Source: Methanocella sp.
GTDB lineage: Archaea; Halobacteriota; Methanocellia; Methanocellales; Methanocellaceae
DNA length: 64,000 nucleotides
Direction of reading: 5' to 3'
Assembly (NCBI RefSeq): GCF_035506375.1
Contig: NZ_DATJPM010000098.1
Coordinates: 1-64,000 of the forward strand
Numbering within the stretch: position 1 is the stretch's first letter; each line of letters starts with the position of its first letter. Below, one piece after another: positions 25,405-33,981 of the stretch. The translations under genes were made by a program, and so were the position numbers. The notes below the pieces were generated by a model. The model saw only the letters and a list, made by a program, of their open reading frames with translations. It did not search any database and was not told the DNA's origin.

Positions 25405-25782
25405 TCATACGCCGAAGGCCATGACCAGGTTGAAGCCGAATAGCAATACTGAGAATATGGCTCCGACCATGCCCATGGCCATGCCCAGCCTCTCGGATTT
25501 CTGGTAGACGTACAGGCAGGCGCCGCACAGCAGCGTGCATACTACCGCCTTGACGGCGATGAGCGCACCCCATCCCGCCGCGCTGAACGACGCGAGGGCG
25601 ATGGGGTTGATCTCATTATACAGAATGCCATGCGAGCCGACGTATGTGATCGCCACGTCTCCTATCCCCCAGACGATCACAAAGAAAGCTAGCAGGCTAA
25701 GCAACACTTTCCCGTATCTTATATTTCGTCCCCCTGATAGCTTGCCGGCACAGGCGGGTGTGGATTGATCCCGGCCAGACAT
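25405..25782 (-). CDS. small membrane protein (DUF5658-like)
   Basis: A 125-residue protein with three hydrophobic helices (LLSLLAFFVIVWGIGDVAITYV, AALIAVKAVVC-type, MVGAIFSVLLFGFNLVMAFGV). It carries D in the first helix, then an NEINPIA motif, typical of DUF5658-type small membrane proteins. The function is unknown. A TATA-like TTAATATTATT lies near the ATG. Confidence 0.6.
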   Translation of the reverse strand: MSGRDQSTPACAGKLSGGRNIRYGKVLLSLLAFFVIVWGIGDVAITYVGSHGILYNEINPIALASFSAAGWGALIAVKAVVCTLLCGACLYVYQKSERLGMAMGMVGAIFSVLLFGFNLVMAFGV

Positions 25783-25984
25783 GCTATTATTTAATAATAT
25801 TAATTTTTTAAGCTATAAGCCTTTCTTTAATAATTCTGGCATTGTCGGTAAAAAACCATACATCTCTCATTTTTACGTTAAAGGGTCCATGGGGTGGAGA
25901 AAGCCCGCGAGCTTTAACTTTGGGAGCTATCACTAAATGCCTTCTAAATCCTTATTATTGAATGACGCCTAGATAGGTCATGCT

Positions 25985-26878
25985 ATGTTATCCATCTTAT
26001 CGGGCGGCACCGGCACCCCTAAACTGCTGAGGGGCTTCAAGGACAGCGAGGACATCTCGGTCATCGTGAACACGGCGGAGGACGTCTGGGTCAGCGGCAA
26101 TAAGGTTACGCCCGACGTCGACTCGGTCATGTATACTATTGCGGGCATCATCGACGATAAGAAGTGGTGGGGAATTAATGGCGACACGTTCAATACTTTT
26201 AAAGCGCTCGAAGAAATGGGCTTCTTCGAGGAGATCATGCTGGGCGACAGGGACCGGGCCACGTGCATCTACCGCACGGGCATGCTCAACAACGGCGATA
26301 CGCTGACCGAAGCGACGAGGGACCTGTGCAACGTCTTTCGGATCAGGACGAACGTACTACCGATGAGCGAATACGACATCACGTCGGTCATCAGCACACC
26401 CCTGGGCGATATGCACTTCCAGGACTTCTGGGTGGGCATGCACGGCGAGCCCGATGTTTCCGCCGTCCGACTGCTCGGGCAGCTCATGCCGACGCCAGAG
26501 GTCATGGACGCCCTGAACGCCTCGGATAACATCTTTATAGGGCCGAGTAATCCTATTACGAGCATCGGGCCTATTTTATCTTTAGAAGGCGTGCGGGAGA
26601 CTCTGCAGATCAAGTTCGTCATCGCCGTCAGCCCCTTCATCGGCGACCAGCCCGTCAGCGGCCCGGCCGCAAAGCTCATGAAGGCAAAGGGGCTGGAACC
26701 CTCCACTAAGGGCGTGGCCGAGTTTTACGCGGACATCGCGGACATCCTCATCGTGGACGAGCGCGATAGGACCGACCTTTCCGGCTATGACTTCGAGGTC
26801 GATCATTTCGATACGCTCATGACGAGCGTCGAGAAAAGCAAGGCGCTTGCCGACTTCATGCTGAGCAAGTGCGTATAG
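25985..26878 (+). CDS. cofD: 2-phospho-L-lactate transferase CofD
   Basis: A 297-residue enzyme that joins lactyl-2-phospho-guanosine to the deazaflavin Fo, giving F420-0 in coenzyme F420 synthesis. It opens with the nucleotide motif MLSILSGGTGTPKLLRGF. It then has VIVNTAEDVWVSG, DSVMYTIAGIIDD, the conserved GDRDRATCIYR and GPSNPITSIGPIL. The length is standard. F420 is central to methanogen electron transfer, so this supports a methanogen. No other cof gene is in the window. Confidence 0.93.
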   Translation: MLSILSGGTGTPKLLRGFKDSEDISVIVNTAEDVWVSGNKVTPDVDSVMYTIAGIIDDKKWWGINGDTFNTFKALEEMGFFEEIMLGDRDRATCIYRTGMLNNGDTLTEATRDLCNVFRIRTNVLPMSEYDITSVISTPLGDMHFQDFWVGMHGEPDVSAVRLLGQLMPTPEVMDALNASDNIFIGPSNPITSIGPILSLEGVRETLQIKFVIAVSPFIGDQPVSGPAAKLMKAKGLEPSTKGVAEFYADIADILIVDERDRTDLSGYDFEVDHFDTLMTSVEKSKALADFMLSKCV

Positions 26879-26890
26879 CTCCTATTCTTT

Positions 26891-27715
26891 TTACTCTATT
26901 TCGCCCTGTATCGTTATCGTTTTCTCACTCACCGGGATCTTCTTTCCCGACCGTTCCAGCGCCCGGTCAACGACATAGCGCACGCCGCCGCAGCAGGGGA
27001 CTTCCATGTGGGCGACCATGATCGATTTAATGATATGGCGGGTAAAAATCTCGGCCAGTTTCTCGACGTATCCGTCGATATCCGTATCAAGCTTAGGGCA
27101 AAAGATGATCAGGATCCGGTCGCGAAGGAGCCCGGAGTGGAATCCAGCATAGGCGAACGGGACGCAATCGGCCGAGATCAGCAAGTCGGCATCGTCAAAA
27201 TACGTGGCCGCCGGGTTCAGGAGCTGGAGCTGGACCGGCCATTGCCGGAGCTCGGATTCGGCTTTCTCAGGCGGCTTATGGCCCCGTGCCGACGGCTTTC
27301 GCTGAATGCTCCTGGCCGCGGATCCCGGGCATGCCGCAAAAGGCGAGTGGCCGGCGTGCATATCGCCGGGAATTCGTATCTTATGCTCCTTCAGGTATTC
27401 GACCGCCTGCTTATACAGGCCCGTCTGCCCGTGGCCGGCGAGATGCTCGAGATGGGCCCTTATGACTGGCCCGCCCTGCCGCACGATGTTCTCCATTACC
27501 TTCTTTTCATCATAGGGCTCGGCCTCGCGCTCGATGACATGGATCGCACCCTGGGGGCAGGTCCCGATACAGGCGCCCAGGCCGTCGCAGAAAAGATCAC
27601 TGATCAGCCGCGCCTTTCCATCGATGAGCTGAATGGCCCCCTCGGGGCAGTCCGGGATGCACTCCCCGCATCCCGTGCATTTATTTTCGTCGATACTGAT
27701 GATTTTCCGCTTCAC
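26891..27715 (-). CDS. ferredoxin-domain protein (two 4Fe-4S clusters)
   Basis: A 274-residue protein. Residues 1-65 are a 2[4Fe-4S] ferredoxin domain: CTGCGECIPDCP and CDGLGACIGTCP. Further Cys residues lie in AACPGSAAR, ISADCVPFAYAGFH, IFCPKLD and MEVPCCGGVRY, so more metal binding is possible. It resembles methanogen ferredoxin proteins predicted to feed or test electron flow. The start is a GTG at 27713-27715, with TATA-like sequence upstream. It is convergent with cofD. Confidence 0.75.
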   Translation of the reverse strand: MKRKIISIDENKCTGCGECIPDCPEGAIQLIDGKARLISDLFCDGLGACIGTCPQGAIHVIEREAEPYDEKKVMENIVRQGGPVIRAHLEHLAGHGQTGLYKQAVEYLKEHKIRIPGDMHAGHSPFAACPGSAARSIQRKPSARGHKPPEKAESELRQWPVQLQLLNPAATYFDDADLLISADCVPFAYAGFHSGLLRDRILIIFCPKLDTDIDGYVEKLAEIFTRHIIKSIMVAHMEVPCCGGVRYVVDRALERSGKKIPVSEKTITIQGEIE

Positions 27716-27805
27716 AATTATTTCGTATGCTTACGAACTTAAAATGTTTCCGGTCAATATATTCGGCCCGCCCTGTCAAGCTTTTTATACTCGCCCGAAC
27801 ATTTT

Positions 27806-28342
27806 ATGACCATGCCGAAGTTCGCCGTCGTCGTCTGCCCACATTGTAAGAGCGCCTTCATCATGGAGCCTGGCCACAGGACGGTTACATGCCGGAGCTG
27901 CAATAAGAGGCTCGAAGCGGCGCGCTTGAAGGTCTTTTTCGCCTCGGACGACTTCAAGGAAGCCCAGGCGGCCCGGGGCTCGGTCGTGGCCGCCATATCG
28001 GGCGACTCGGCCGCCTTCGAGGAGGCCGCACGGCATTTAAACAAAGACGTCATGGAGCGCATCGGCGAAGACGTCCAGGAGCAGCGCTATCAGGAGGATA
28101 AGCGTCGCGTCAATGAAAAAATGGAGGAAGCGGCCCTTAAAACGAAAAAGAAAGGCCAGCAGGCTATCCTCCGGGAAACGTTCGAGGAGCTGGCAGAAAA
28201 GGGCGACGTCGAGGTCGAGGAGTACTGGCGTAAGGTCTCGTTCAGCGGCATCGACCGCCTGAAGTTCGACCGGTGGGTCGATAAGATGGTCGAGACCGGC
28301 ATCGCATATTCGCCAAAATACGGCTATCTGAGGAAATGCTGA
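27806..28342 (+). CDS. zinc-ribbon / winged-helix archaeal protein (DUF5817-like)
   Basis: A 178-residue protein. The N-terminal zinc ribbon has paired cysteines (CPHC at about 11-14, CRSC at about 30-33). A Lys/Glu-rich helical middle follows (residues 70-130). The C-terminal region (FDRWVDKMVETGIAYSPKYGYLRK) looks like a winged-helix unit. The first part matches archaeal DUF5817 proteins. It probably binds nucleic acid, and the exact role is unknown. TATA-like TTTTTATAC lies about 20 bases upstream, so the transcript is nearly leaderless. Confidence 0.7.
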   Translation: MTMPKFAVVVCPHCKSAFIMEPGHRTVTCRSCNKRLEAARLKVFFASDDFKEAQAARGSVVAAISGDSAAFEEAARHLNKDVMERIGEDVQEQRYQEDKRRVNEKMEEAALKTKKKGQQAILRETFEELAEKGDVEVEEYWRKVSFSGIDRLKFDRWVDKMVETGIAYSPKYGYLRKC

Positions 28343-28435
28343 ACTTATTCTTTTTTAATAAAAATCTTGAGTCTCTTACATCGATTTAATAAACTTTGTA
28401 ATCGAGAATTTTTACATAGCTTCAGCAATCCGTGT

Positions 28436-28793
28436 TTGTGTCACGATGGTTTGCTGCTTTTTAAGGCACAAGGGTGACGGAGGCACTATTTTCACCACAA
28501 AGGCACGGTGACGCTAAGATTCACAAAGTTTTTTTTATAATTAAGTTACAAAGATCACAAAGCCGGTTCATTGGCGATAAGGACACAAAGACACAGTGGA
28601 ATGAACAAGAGCACTTTTTGCCCCTGCGCCTTCATATCCTGTATCTTATAAGTTCAAAAAGCATTCTCCGTGCCCTTTGTAACTTAATCTAAAAAAAGAC
28701 TTTGTGGGCCTCCGTGCTCTTCGTGCCTCTGTGGTGAAAATAGTGTCCTCCGTCACCGTTGTGCCTTAAAAGCAGCAAACCATCGTGACACAA
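28436..28793. repeat. dispersed inverted-repeat element, copy 3, with long terminal repeats
   Basis: 28436-28499 and 28730-28793 form a 64-base terminal inverted repeat with about four differences, starting TTGTGTCACGATGGTTTGCT. Inside, the sequence matches the elements at 72-619 and 13881-14082 (CACCACAAAGGCACGG, CCGGTTCATTGGCGAT, CTTTGTGGGCCTCCG). A further partial copy of one arm follows to about 28860 (TATGGTGAAAAATAGTGCC). There is no transposase. It fills most of the 550-base gap between the zinc-ribbon and Lrp-like genes. Confidence 0.8.
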
Positions 28794-28892
28794 TCACGGA
28801 ACCACTGGCCTCTATGGTGAAAAATAGTGCCTTCATACAATCTGAGACTTAAAAGGCATATTAACACATTAAAAATAGCTTATATCAGGCGC

Positions 28893-29123
28893 TTATAGCT
28901 CGGCGCCGATGATGGTCTGGGTCGACGTGACCATCTCATTTTCCCGGATCGCGTCCACGGTCTTATTGATCTCGGACAGGCTGCCCACGTCGATGATAGT
29001 GATAAAGTCGTACTCCCCGAAAACGTGGAAGACGTCCCTGATGCCCGTGATCTTCTTGAGCTCATTATAGACGGCCTTTTCTTCTCCCGGTATGACCTTG
29101 ATCATCGTGACTCCGATTACCAT
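28893..29123 (-). CDS. stand-alone Lrp/AsnC ligand-binding (RAM) domain protein
   Basis: A 76-residue protein consisting only of the ligand-binding fold of Lrp/AsnC regulators: MVIGVTMIKVIPGEEKAVYNEL, GIRDVFHVFGEYDFITIIDV, INKTVDAIRENEMVTSTQT. It lacks a DNA-binding domain, so it may sense amino acids and form mixed oligomers with full-length Lrp proteins. Such stand-alone forms are common in archaea. Confidence 0.85.
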   Translation of the reverse strand: MVIGVTMIKVIPGEEKAVYNELKKITGIRDVFHVFGEYDFITIIDVGSLSEINKTVDAIRENEMVTSTQTIIGAEL

Positions 29124-29155
29124 AATAACACAGATGCTAAGATAGCCGCTGAATT

Positions 29156-29189
29156 ATTTAGATTTAACCATCATTTAGATTTAACCATC
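29156..29189. repeat. tandem 17-bp direct repeat
   Basis: ATTTAGATTTAACCATC is present twice head to tail just upstream (on the minus strand) of the 5' end of the Lrp-like gene's promoter region. It may be a protein-binding array or a chance short tandem repeat. Confidence 0.4.
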
Positions 29190-29205
29190 TGAAAAAAATT
29201 GGGCC

Positions 29206-29394
29206 TCAGGGGGTTAAAATACCCTCCATGCCGGGCCCGCAGGCGAGGCGCATCCGGTTGAGCTCCATTTCCACCTCTTCTATTGTACGGCCATGCTCCC
29301 GCCTGAATGCCGCCTCGTCATTCCAGTGCCTGACCTTCTGGCTCTTCCACTCCTCGAGCATCGTATCACTCCGGTCCAAAACTATCGTGGACAT
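29206..29394 (-). CDS. small hypothetical protein
   Basis: A 62-residue acidic/basic mixed protein (LEEWKSQKVRHWNDEAAFRRE, then EVEMELNRMRLACGPGMEG) that looks helical and cytoplasmic. No domain is recognised. It is reported because the frame is intact and codon use looks coding, but confidence is limited. It lies between the Lrp-like gene and proS. Confidence 0.45.
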   Translation of the reverse strand: MSTIVLDRSDTMLEEWKSQKVRHWNDEAAFRREHGRTIEEVEMELNRMRLACGPGMEGILTP

Positions 29395-29577
29395 TAATTA
29401 CATCCTCAAAAACGGTTAAAATCATATGTAATAAATATAACAACAGGAGCACGCTAGCGATTTATCAATATATTATAGCCATATGATTTCACGCCGAATA
29501 AAATTGAGAATGCGCCTCGAAGTCACTATAAATGATCCGGAGAACCGTGAGTAAGCTTTAATAATAACGACCGTATT

Positions 29578-31032
29578 ATGCCTCAGGTAGCCAGAAGGAT
29601 GATAATCGTGGAAGAAGAGTCCAGGTCGTTACCGACGAAAGATAATTTCAGCGAATGGTACAACGAGCTGCTAATGATGGCGCAGGTCATGGACGTGCGC
29701 TACCCCATCAAGGGCATCTACGTCTGGTACCCGTTCGGCTTTTCTATCCGCAAGAAGGTCTACAACATGCTGCGGGCGCTCATGGACGTCGACCACCAGG
29801 AGTGCTACTTCCCGATGCTCATCCCAAAGCCGGAGCTATTAAAAGAATCGGAGCACATCAAAGGCTTCGAGGACGAGGTCTACTGGGTCACACATGGCGG
29901 GCTGACACCGCTCGAGATACCCCTGGCCTTACGGCCCACGAGCGAGACGGCCATCTATCCGATGTATAAGCTCTGGATCCGGTCACACGCGGACCTCCCC
30001 CTAAAATTATACCAGATCGTCAACACGTTCCGGTATGAGACGAAGCAGACCCGCCCCCTCATAAGGCTGCGCGAGATAACGTCCTTTAAGGAGGCACATA
30101 CGGCACACGCTACCTGGGAGGATGCCGAAAAGCAGATCCATGAGGCAATGGACCTGTACAGCGACTTCTTCACGAAGCTCTCCGTGCCCTTCGTCATAAA
30201 CAAGAGGCCGGACTGGGATAAGTTCCCGGGCGCCGACTATACCATGGCCTTCGACACGCTCATGCCCAACGGCAGGTCTCTGCAGGTCGGGACCGTCCAC
30301 CACCTGGGCACGAAGTTCGCGAAGACGTATGAGATCACGTACGAGGACGAAAAAGGCGAGCGCCAGTTCGTGAACCAGACCTGCTATGGCATCTCCGAGA
30401 GGTGCATCGCCGCGGTCATCGGCATCCACGGCGACAACAAAGGCCTCGTGTTGCCCCCGAACGCGTCCCCGACTCAGGTCGTCATAATCCCCATCGTATT
30501 CAAGACGGGCGGCGAGGAAGTCCTGGAAGTCTGCAAGAAAGTCAAAGTCATCCTCAATGATGCCGGTATTACGGCTGTCCTGGACGACTCGAACGAGCGC
30601 CCCGGCGCCAAGTATTATAGATGGGAAATGAAGGGGGTGCCCTTCCGCATCGAGATCGGTCCGAGGGACATCAAGAACAACGCGGTCATGCTGGTCCGCC
30701 GGGACGGCGTCAAGCAGTCCATTTCCATGGATGGCCTCCCCCAGACCGTGCAGAACAAGCTTATGGACTTCCAGGCAGAGCTATTAAAGAAGGCCTCGGG
30801 CTTCATGTGGTCCCGCATCAAGGACTGCGCCACGCTGGAAGAGGCTAAATCGCAGATCGAGTCGGGCTTCGCCCGCATGTCCTGGTGCGGCGAGAAGGCC
30901 TGCGGCCTGGAGATGGAGAACGCCACAGGCGGCAAGCTACTGGGCGAGCCACGGGGCATGGCCGGCAGAGGCGTTTGCCCCGTATGTGGAAAGCCTGCGG
31001 GCAGGGTCGTGCTGCTGGCGAAGTCCTACTGA
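29578..31032 (+). CDS. proS: prolyl-tRNA synthetase (archaeal/eukaryotic type)
   Basis: A 484-residue class II synthetase that charges tRNA-Pro. Class II motifs appear in order: PML...LRPTSETA in motif 1, FRYETKQTRPLIRLREI in motif 2 with the ensuing TSFKEAHTAH, and the anticodon-binding domain in the C-terminal third. A final Zn-binding region (WCGEKACG...GVCPVCGKPAG) marks the archaeal/eukaryotic form. The ATG at 29578 is close behind a TATA-like CTATAAATG region, so the leader is short. Confidence 0.95.
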   Translation: MPQVARRMIIVEEESRSLPTKDNFSEWYNELLMMAQVMDVRYPIKGIYVWYPFGFSIRKKVYNMLRALMDVDHQECYFPMLIPKPELLKESEHIKGFEDEVYWVTHGGLTPLEIPLALRPTSETAIYPMYKLWIRSHADLPLKLYQIVNTFRYETKQTRPLIRLREITSFKEAHTAHATWEDAEKQIHEAMDLYSDFFTKLSVPFVINKRPDWDKFPGADYTMAFDTLMPNGRSLQVGTVHHLGTKFAKTYEITYEDEKGERQFVNQTCYGISERCIAAVIGIHGDNKGLVLPPNASPTQVVIIPIVFKTGGEEVLEVCKKVKVILNDAGITAVLDDSNERPGAKYYRWEMKGVPFRIEIGPRDIKNNAVMLVRRDGVKQSISMDGLPQTVQNKLMDFQAELLKKASGFMWSRIKDCATLEEAKSQIESGFARMSWCGEKACGLEMENATGGKLLGEPRGMAGRGVCPVCGKPAGRVVLLAKSY

Positions 31033-31331
31033 TGCGGCGCCTTGAAATTATTTTCTTATATTAAGGAAATGTCGCATAATTGTTCGATATTAAACGAATG
31101 ATTGCCAGGAAAAAAATTATTATTTTTTAAGTAAAATAAATTAAAAAGCTCTTTTTGGGAACATATTTTCGATAACGAATGATATTTTTTTGGTTTTTGT
31201 TCATTAACCTACAATTTTTTTTCGTGGACACAGAAAACCATATATACACTAATGATGACTTATCTATTGACCGGAAGCTAAACAGGCAAATGGCTTCCTG
31301 TACATCTCTATAAAAGAAAAGGGGGCCTTTG
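31033..31331. other. upstream region of the surface-protein cluster
   Basis: 299 AT-rich bases between proS and the first surface gene. They contain long A/T runs (TATTTTTTAAGTAAAATAAAT) and a TATA-like ATATATACACTAATG at about 31242-31256. The predicted leader of some 60 bases ends in GGGGG just before the ATG. I see no further gene or convincing RNA fold. Confidence 0.4.
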
Positions 31332-33065
31332 ATGAAGGCAACTAAATTCGCTAAATATTCACTACAGATAATAATTGTGGGAATGCTCCTGCTTGCGTTC
31401 CTGCCGATAGCGCCGGCGAGCGCTCTACACAACAATGTGATCGGCATCGTCGATTCTGAAACGATAAACTGGGTAGCCACATACCAGCCAAATTCCGATG
31501 GCTCCAATGGGGCTCAGCCCGCCGGGACCGTGAGCGGCAACGGTGTCATCACCATCACGAACAACGGCCCGATCACGTTAAACGACGTGGCGATCGTATT
31601 TAATGCGGGCTCGACCACTGCATCCAGCTGGACGCTAGGCACAAGCACTGCCACAGCGACGATTACCCCGGGCTCCGGTATTGTAACGGTGAACGTGAAG
31701 GCATTTGCACCTGGTACGAACGTCGTCGTTAACTATCCGATACCATCCGGCCTGACGTCTCCCATTACTTTCACTACTACATACTCGCAAAACCGGATCA
31801 CGGACAGCACGAGCAGCTTCGTGGACGTGACCCTGACGGCTAATGCGAACGGTGTAGCGGTCAACCCGACGATCACGATCACGCCGGCCGACAGCACGAC
31901 GCATGGAACACCTGGAACGCCTGACTGGACGCTTACGTCCTCATCGTCCGGTGTTTCGAAGAGCGGCAATAACCTTATCTGGACACCCGGCAGCATAAGC
32001 GCGGGCAGCAACTCTCAGATAGTCTTCCGGGCGACCGTGCTGGATACGGGTGCATTGGACGACGGCTCTAACCAGATCGCACTCTTCGACATGGCGACGT
32101 CTTCGGTCACTTATACGCTCACCAGCAACACGCAGAGCGTTGCCGGTGTCGGCGTCAATTCCGTAACGGGCATGACCACTGAAGTCAGCTCGAAGATCGA
32201 TAAGCAGCAGCTAAACGGCCAGTGGGTATTTACTCCTGCAGTATCGGTGCCGAGCTCGGGCACGGACCTCAGCTATGAGCTTGATTCGGTAAGCGAATGG
32301 GCCGTTCAGACTGACCTTACCACATCTTTAGGTACGAACACAATAAGCTCTTCACATAACAACGGCGAAACCTGGCCGGCCATATTCGACAAGACGACCG
32401 GCTGGACTGGCGCGGGAGCCAATGAGCTGTTACAATTCGCATATAATGGCATACCCGTCGGGTTCATGAAGCCTACGATGAAGGTCTATGATGACCCGTC
32501 CCACACGCAGTTCCCCCGGAGCTATTCAGATGGAAGCGGAACTGTCACCCTATTAAAGAAAATATATGTGATCAGCGGCTATGATGTCCAGGTCACCAAG
32601 ACGATCACGCCCGTGAGCGGCAATGAATACCTGATAACCATCACCGCCCAGAACATCGGCACGAAAATAACGCCGGCACATGTATACGTTTATGATATTG
32701 TGCCGTCGGCATTCTACTCGACCGCTTCCCCGGTGAGCCCATTCAGCTTTAGCGATATGCCGACTGGCCCGACCGGTGTCACCGGCGGCGAGGCATACTA
32801 TTGGGACCTCGGGCAGTTAGCTGCATACGGTAACTCCGGCGATACAAAGGTAATTACCTACCACGTGCTAGGCTCGGGGACTTATACCGCCGCGGACCTC
32901 TACGTGGTCGGTGTCGACCCGGCGCAGTCGCTGAACCTGCAGACCACGCCTATCCTGCAGAACATGTCCACCATGGCCAACGCTAACTTCGAGTCGTTAG
33001 CGGCCCTGGGTGCGGCAGGCCTGCTCGTCATCGGCATGGTCGGTACGGCCAGAAGGAAACAATAA
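31332..33065 (+). CDS. surface protein with C-terminal membrane anchor
   Basis: A 577-residue secreted protein. It has an N-terminal signal (SLQIIIVGMLLLAFLPIAPASA) and a Thr/Ser-rich beta-type body, and ends with a hydrophobic anchor (GAAGLLVIGMVGTARRKQ). Its final ectodomain block (VTKTITPVSGNEYLITITAQNIG ... VITYHVLGSGTYTAADLYVVGVDP) resembles the last ~100 residues of the 1742-residue protein, so the two share a terminal domain. It looks like an S-layer-associated or adhesin-type protein. GGGGG at 31321-31325 is 6 bases before the ATG at 31332. The in-frame TTG at 31329 is not needed. Confidence 0.7.
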   Translation: MKATKFAKYSLQIIIVGMLLLAFLPIAPASALHNNVIGIVDSETINWVATYQPNSDGSNGAQPAGTVSGNGVITITNNGPITLNDVAIVFNAGSTTASSWTLGTSTATATITPGSGIVTVNVKAFAPGTNVVVNYPIPSGLTSPITFTTTYSQNRITDSTSSFVDVTLTANANGVAVNPTITITPADSTTHGTPGTPDWTLTSSSSGVSKSGNNLIWTPGSISAGSNSQIVFRATVLDTGALDDGSNQIALFDMATSSVTYTLTSNTQSVAGVGVNSVTGMTTEVSSKIDKQQLNGQWVFTPAVSVPSSGTDLSYELDSVSEWAVQTDLTTSLGTNTISSSHNNGETWPAIFDKTTGWTGAGANELLQFAYNGIPVGFMKPTMKVYDDPSHTQFPRSYSDGSGTVTLLKKIYVISGYDVQVTKTITPVSGNEYLITITAQNIGTKITPAHVYVYDIVPSAFYSTASPVSPFSFSDMPTGPTGVTGGEAYYWDLGQLAAYGNSGDTKVITYHVLGSGTYTAADLYVVGVDPAQSLNLQTTPILQNMSTMANANFESLAALGAAGLLVIGMVGTARRKQ

Positions 33066-33094
33066 AACGAAAAAAGAGGACATGAAGGCCCGGT

Positions 33095-33121
33095 GATAAA
33101 GGGGATAAATTCCCCTTTATC
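33095..33121 (+). terminator. hairpin between surface genes
   Basis: GATAAAGGGG (33095-33104) and CCCCTTTATC (33112-33121) pair perfectly over a 7-base loop. The hairpin is followed by AT-rich sequence. It sits 30 bases after the first surface gene and 47 before the next, so it may reduce read-through or stabilise the upstream mRNA. Confidence 0.5.
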
Positions 33122-33167
33122 ATAATTTATTTAACTAAACAGGGCTTTTTCATAAGGGGGTAACAAG

Positions 33168-33956
33168 ATGTCCGGACGGTCAAATAGGCTAACATATTTA
33201 CTTATAGTTTTATCAATATTATGCGCATTACTTTTAGCCTCAGCCCCCGCCGTCCAGGCAGCTTCGCAGCCCCTCGTCGTCGTGGAAGTCTTCAAGGAAG
33301 ACAGGGTCAGCCTCGATATCGGCGCCACGACACACGTGACCAGGACCGTAATTATACAGAACGAGATCAATAAATCCATCGTCCCGGGCATGATCACGCT
33401 AGTCCTGCAAAAGCAGACGCCCGATAAGATCGGCCCCGTAGCAATACCGTTCACCAGCCATATCGTTCCGCTGAACGTCACCAACGCGAAGGCGCATCTC
33501 GGCGACGGGACCGTAATAAGCGACGTCCGGGTGAGCGAGTCGGAGAACTCGACGACCATACAGTATGGCGCCTGGGTGCCCATCGAGCCGGGACAGAGCC
33601 TGACGGTCGTTCTGGAATACGACTCTCCGGACATGGTGGAACAGGGCTTGCTATTCAGCTCGGTGCAGTACCCGTTCACGTCCTCGAGCATCCCGGTCGA
33701 GAAGGCCGTCGTGGAAGCTTCCGTGCCGGGCAGCCATGTTACCTATTCCAGCGAAACGCCCACGGTCTCGAATGGCCTCTATACCTGGGTCAAGGACGAC
33801 CCCGGCATGGAGCCCTGGAGCGTCTCGTTCGAGTATTCGATATTGCCATTACCCCTATTGCCGATCAGCGGCGGTGCCCTGCTCTGGGGCATCATATTAT
33901 TGCTCTGCCTAATCTGGGTAGTATGGACATATACACGGCCTCGAAAAAGGCCCTGA
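33168..33956 (+). CDS. exported membrane-anchored protein of the surface cluster
   Basis: A 262-residue protein: signal segment LTYLLIVLSILCALLLASA, an ectodomain of about 190 residues with beta-type stretches, then a C-terminal hydrophobic helix (ALLWGIILLLCLIWVVWTYT) and a basic tail (RPRKRP). It would be a type I membrane protein. The ectodomain motifs are not recognised (for example TRTVIIQNEINKSIVPG). GGGGG at 33156-33160 is 7 bases before the ATG. It is followed by the giant surface gene after 25 bases. Confidence 0.65.
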   Translation: MSGRSNRLTYLLIVLSILCALLLASAPAVQAASQPLVVVEVFKEDRVSLDIGATTHVTRTVIIQNEINKSIVPGMITLVLQKQTPDKIGPVAIPFTSHIVPLNVTNAKAHLGDGTVISDVRVSESENSTTIQYGAWVPIEPGQSLTVVLEYDSPDMVEQGLLFSSVQYPFTSSSIPVEKAVVEASVPGSHVTYSSETPTVSNGLYTWVKDDPGMEPWSVSFEYSILPLPLLPISGGALLWGIILLLCLIWVVWTYTRPRKRP

Positions 33957-33981
33957 CCGCCGGATACTGAGGGGGCTCATA

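Noticed and set aside
28474..28860. Possible CRISPR-like repeat array
   Set aside because: The short similar blocks are arranged as inverted pairs, not regularly spaced direct repeats, and no cas gene is present.
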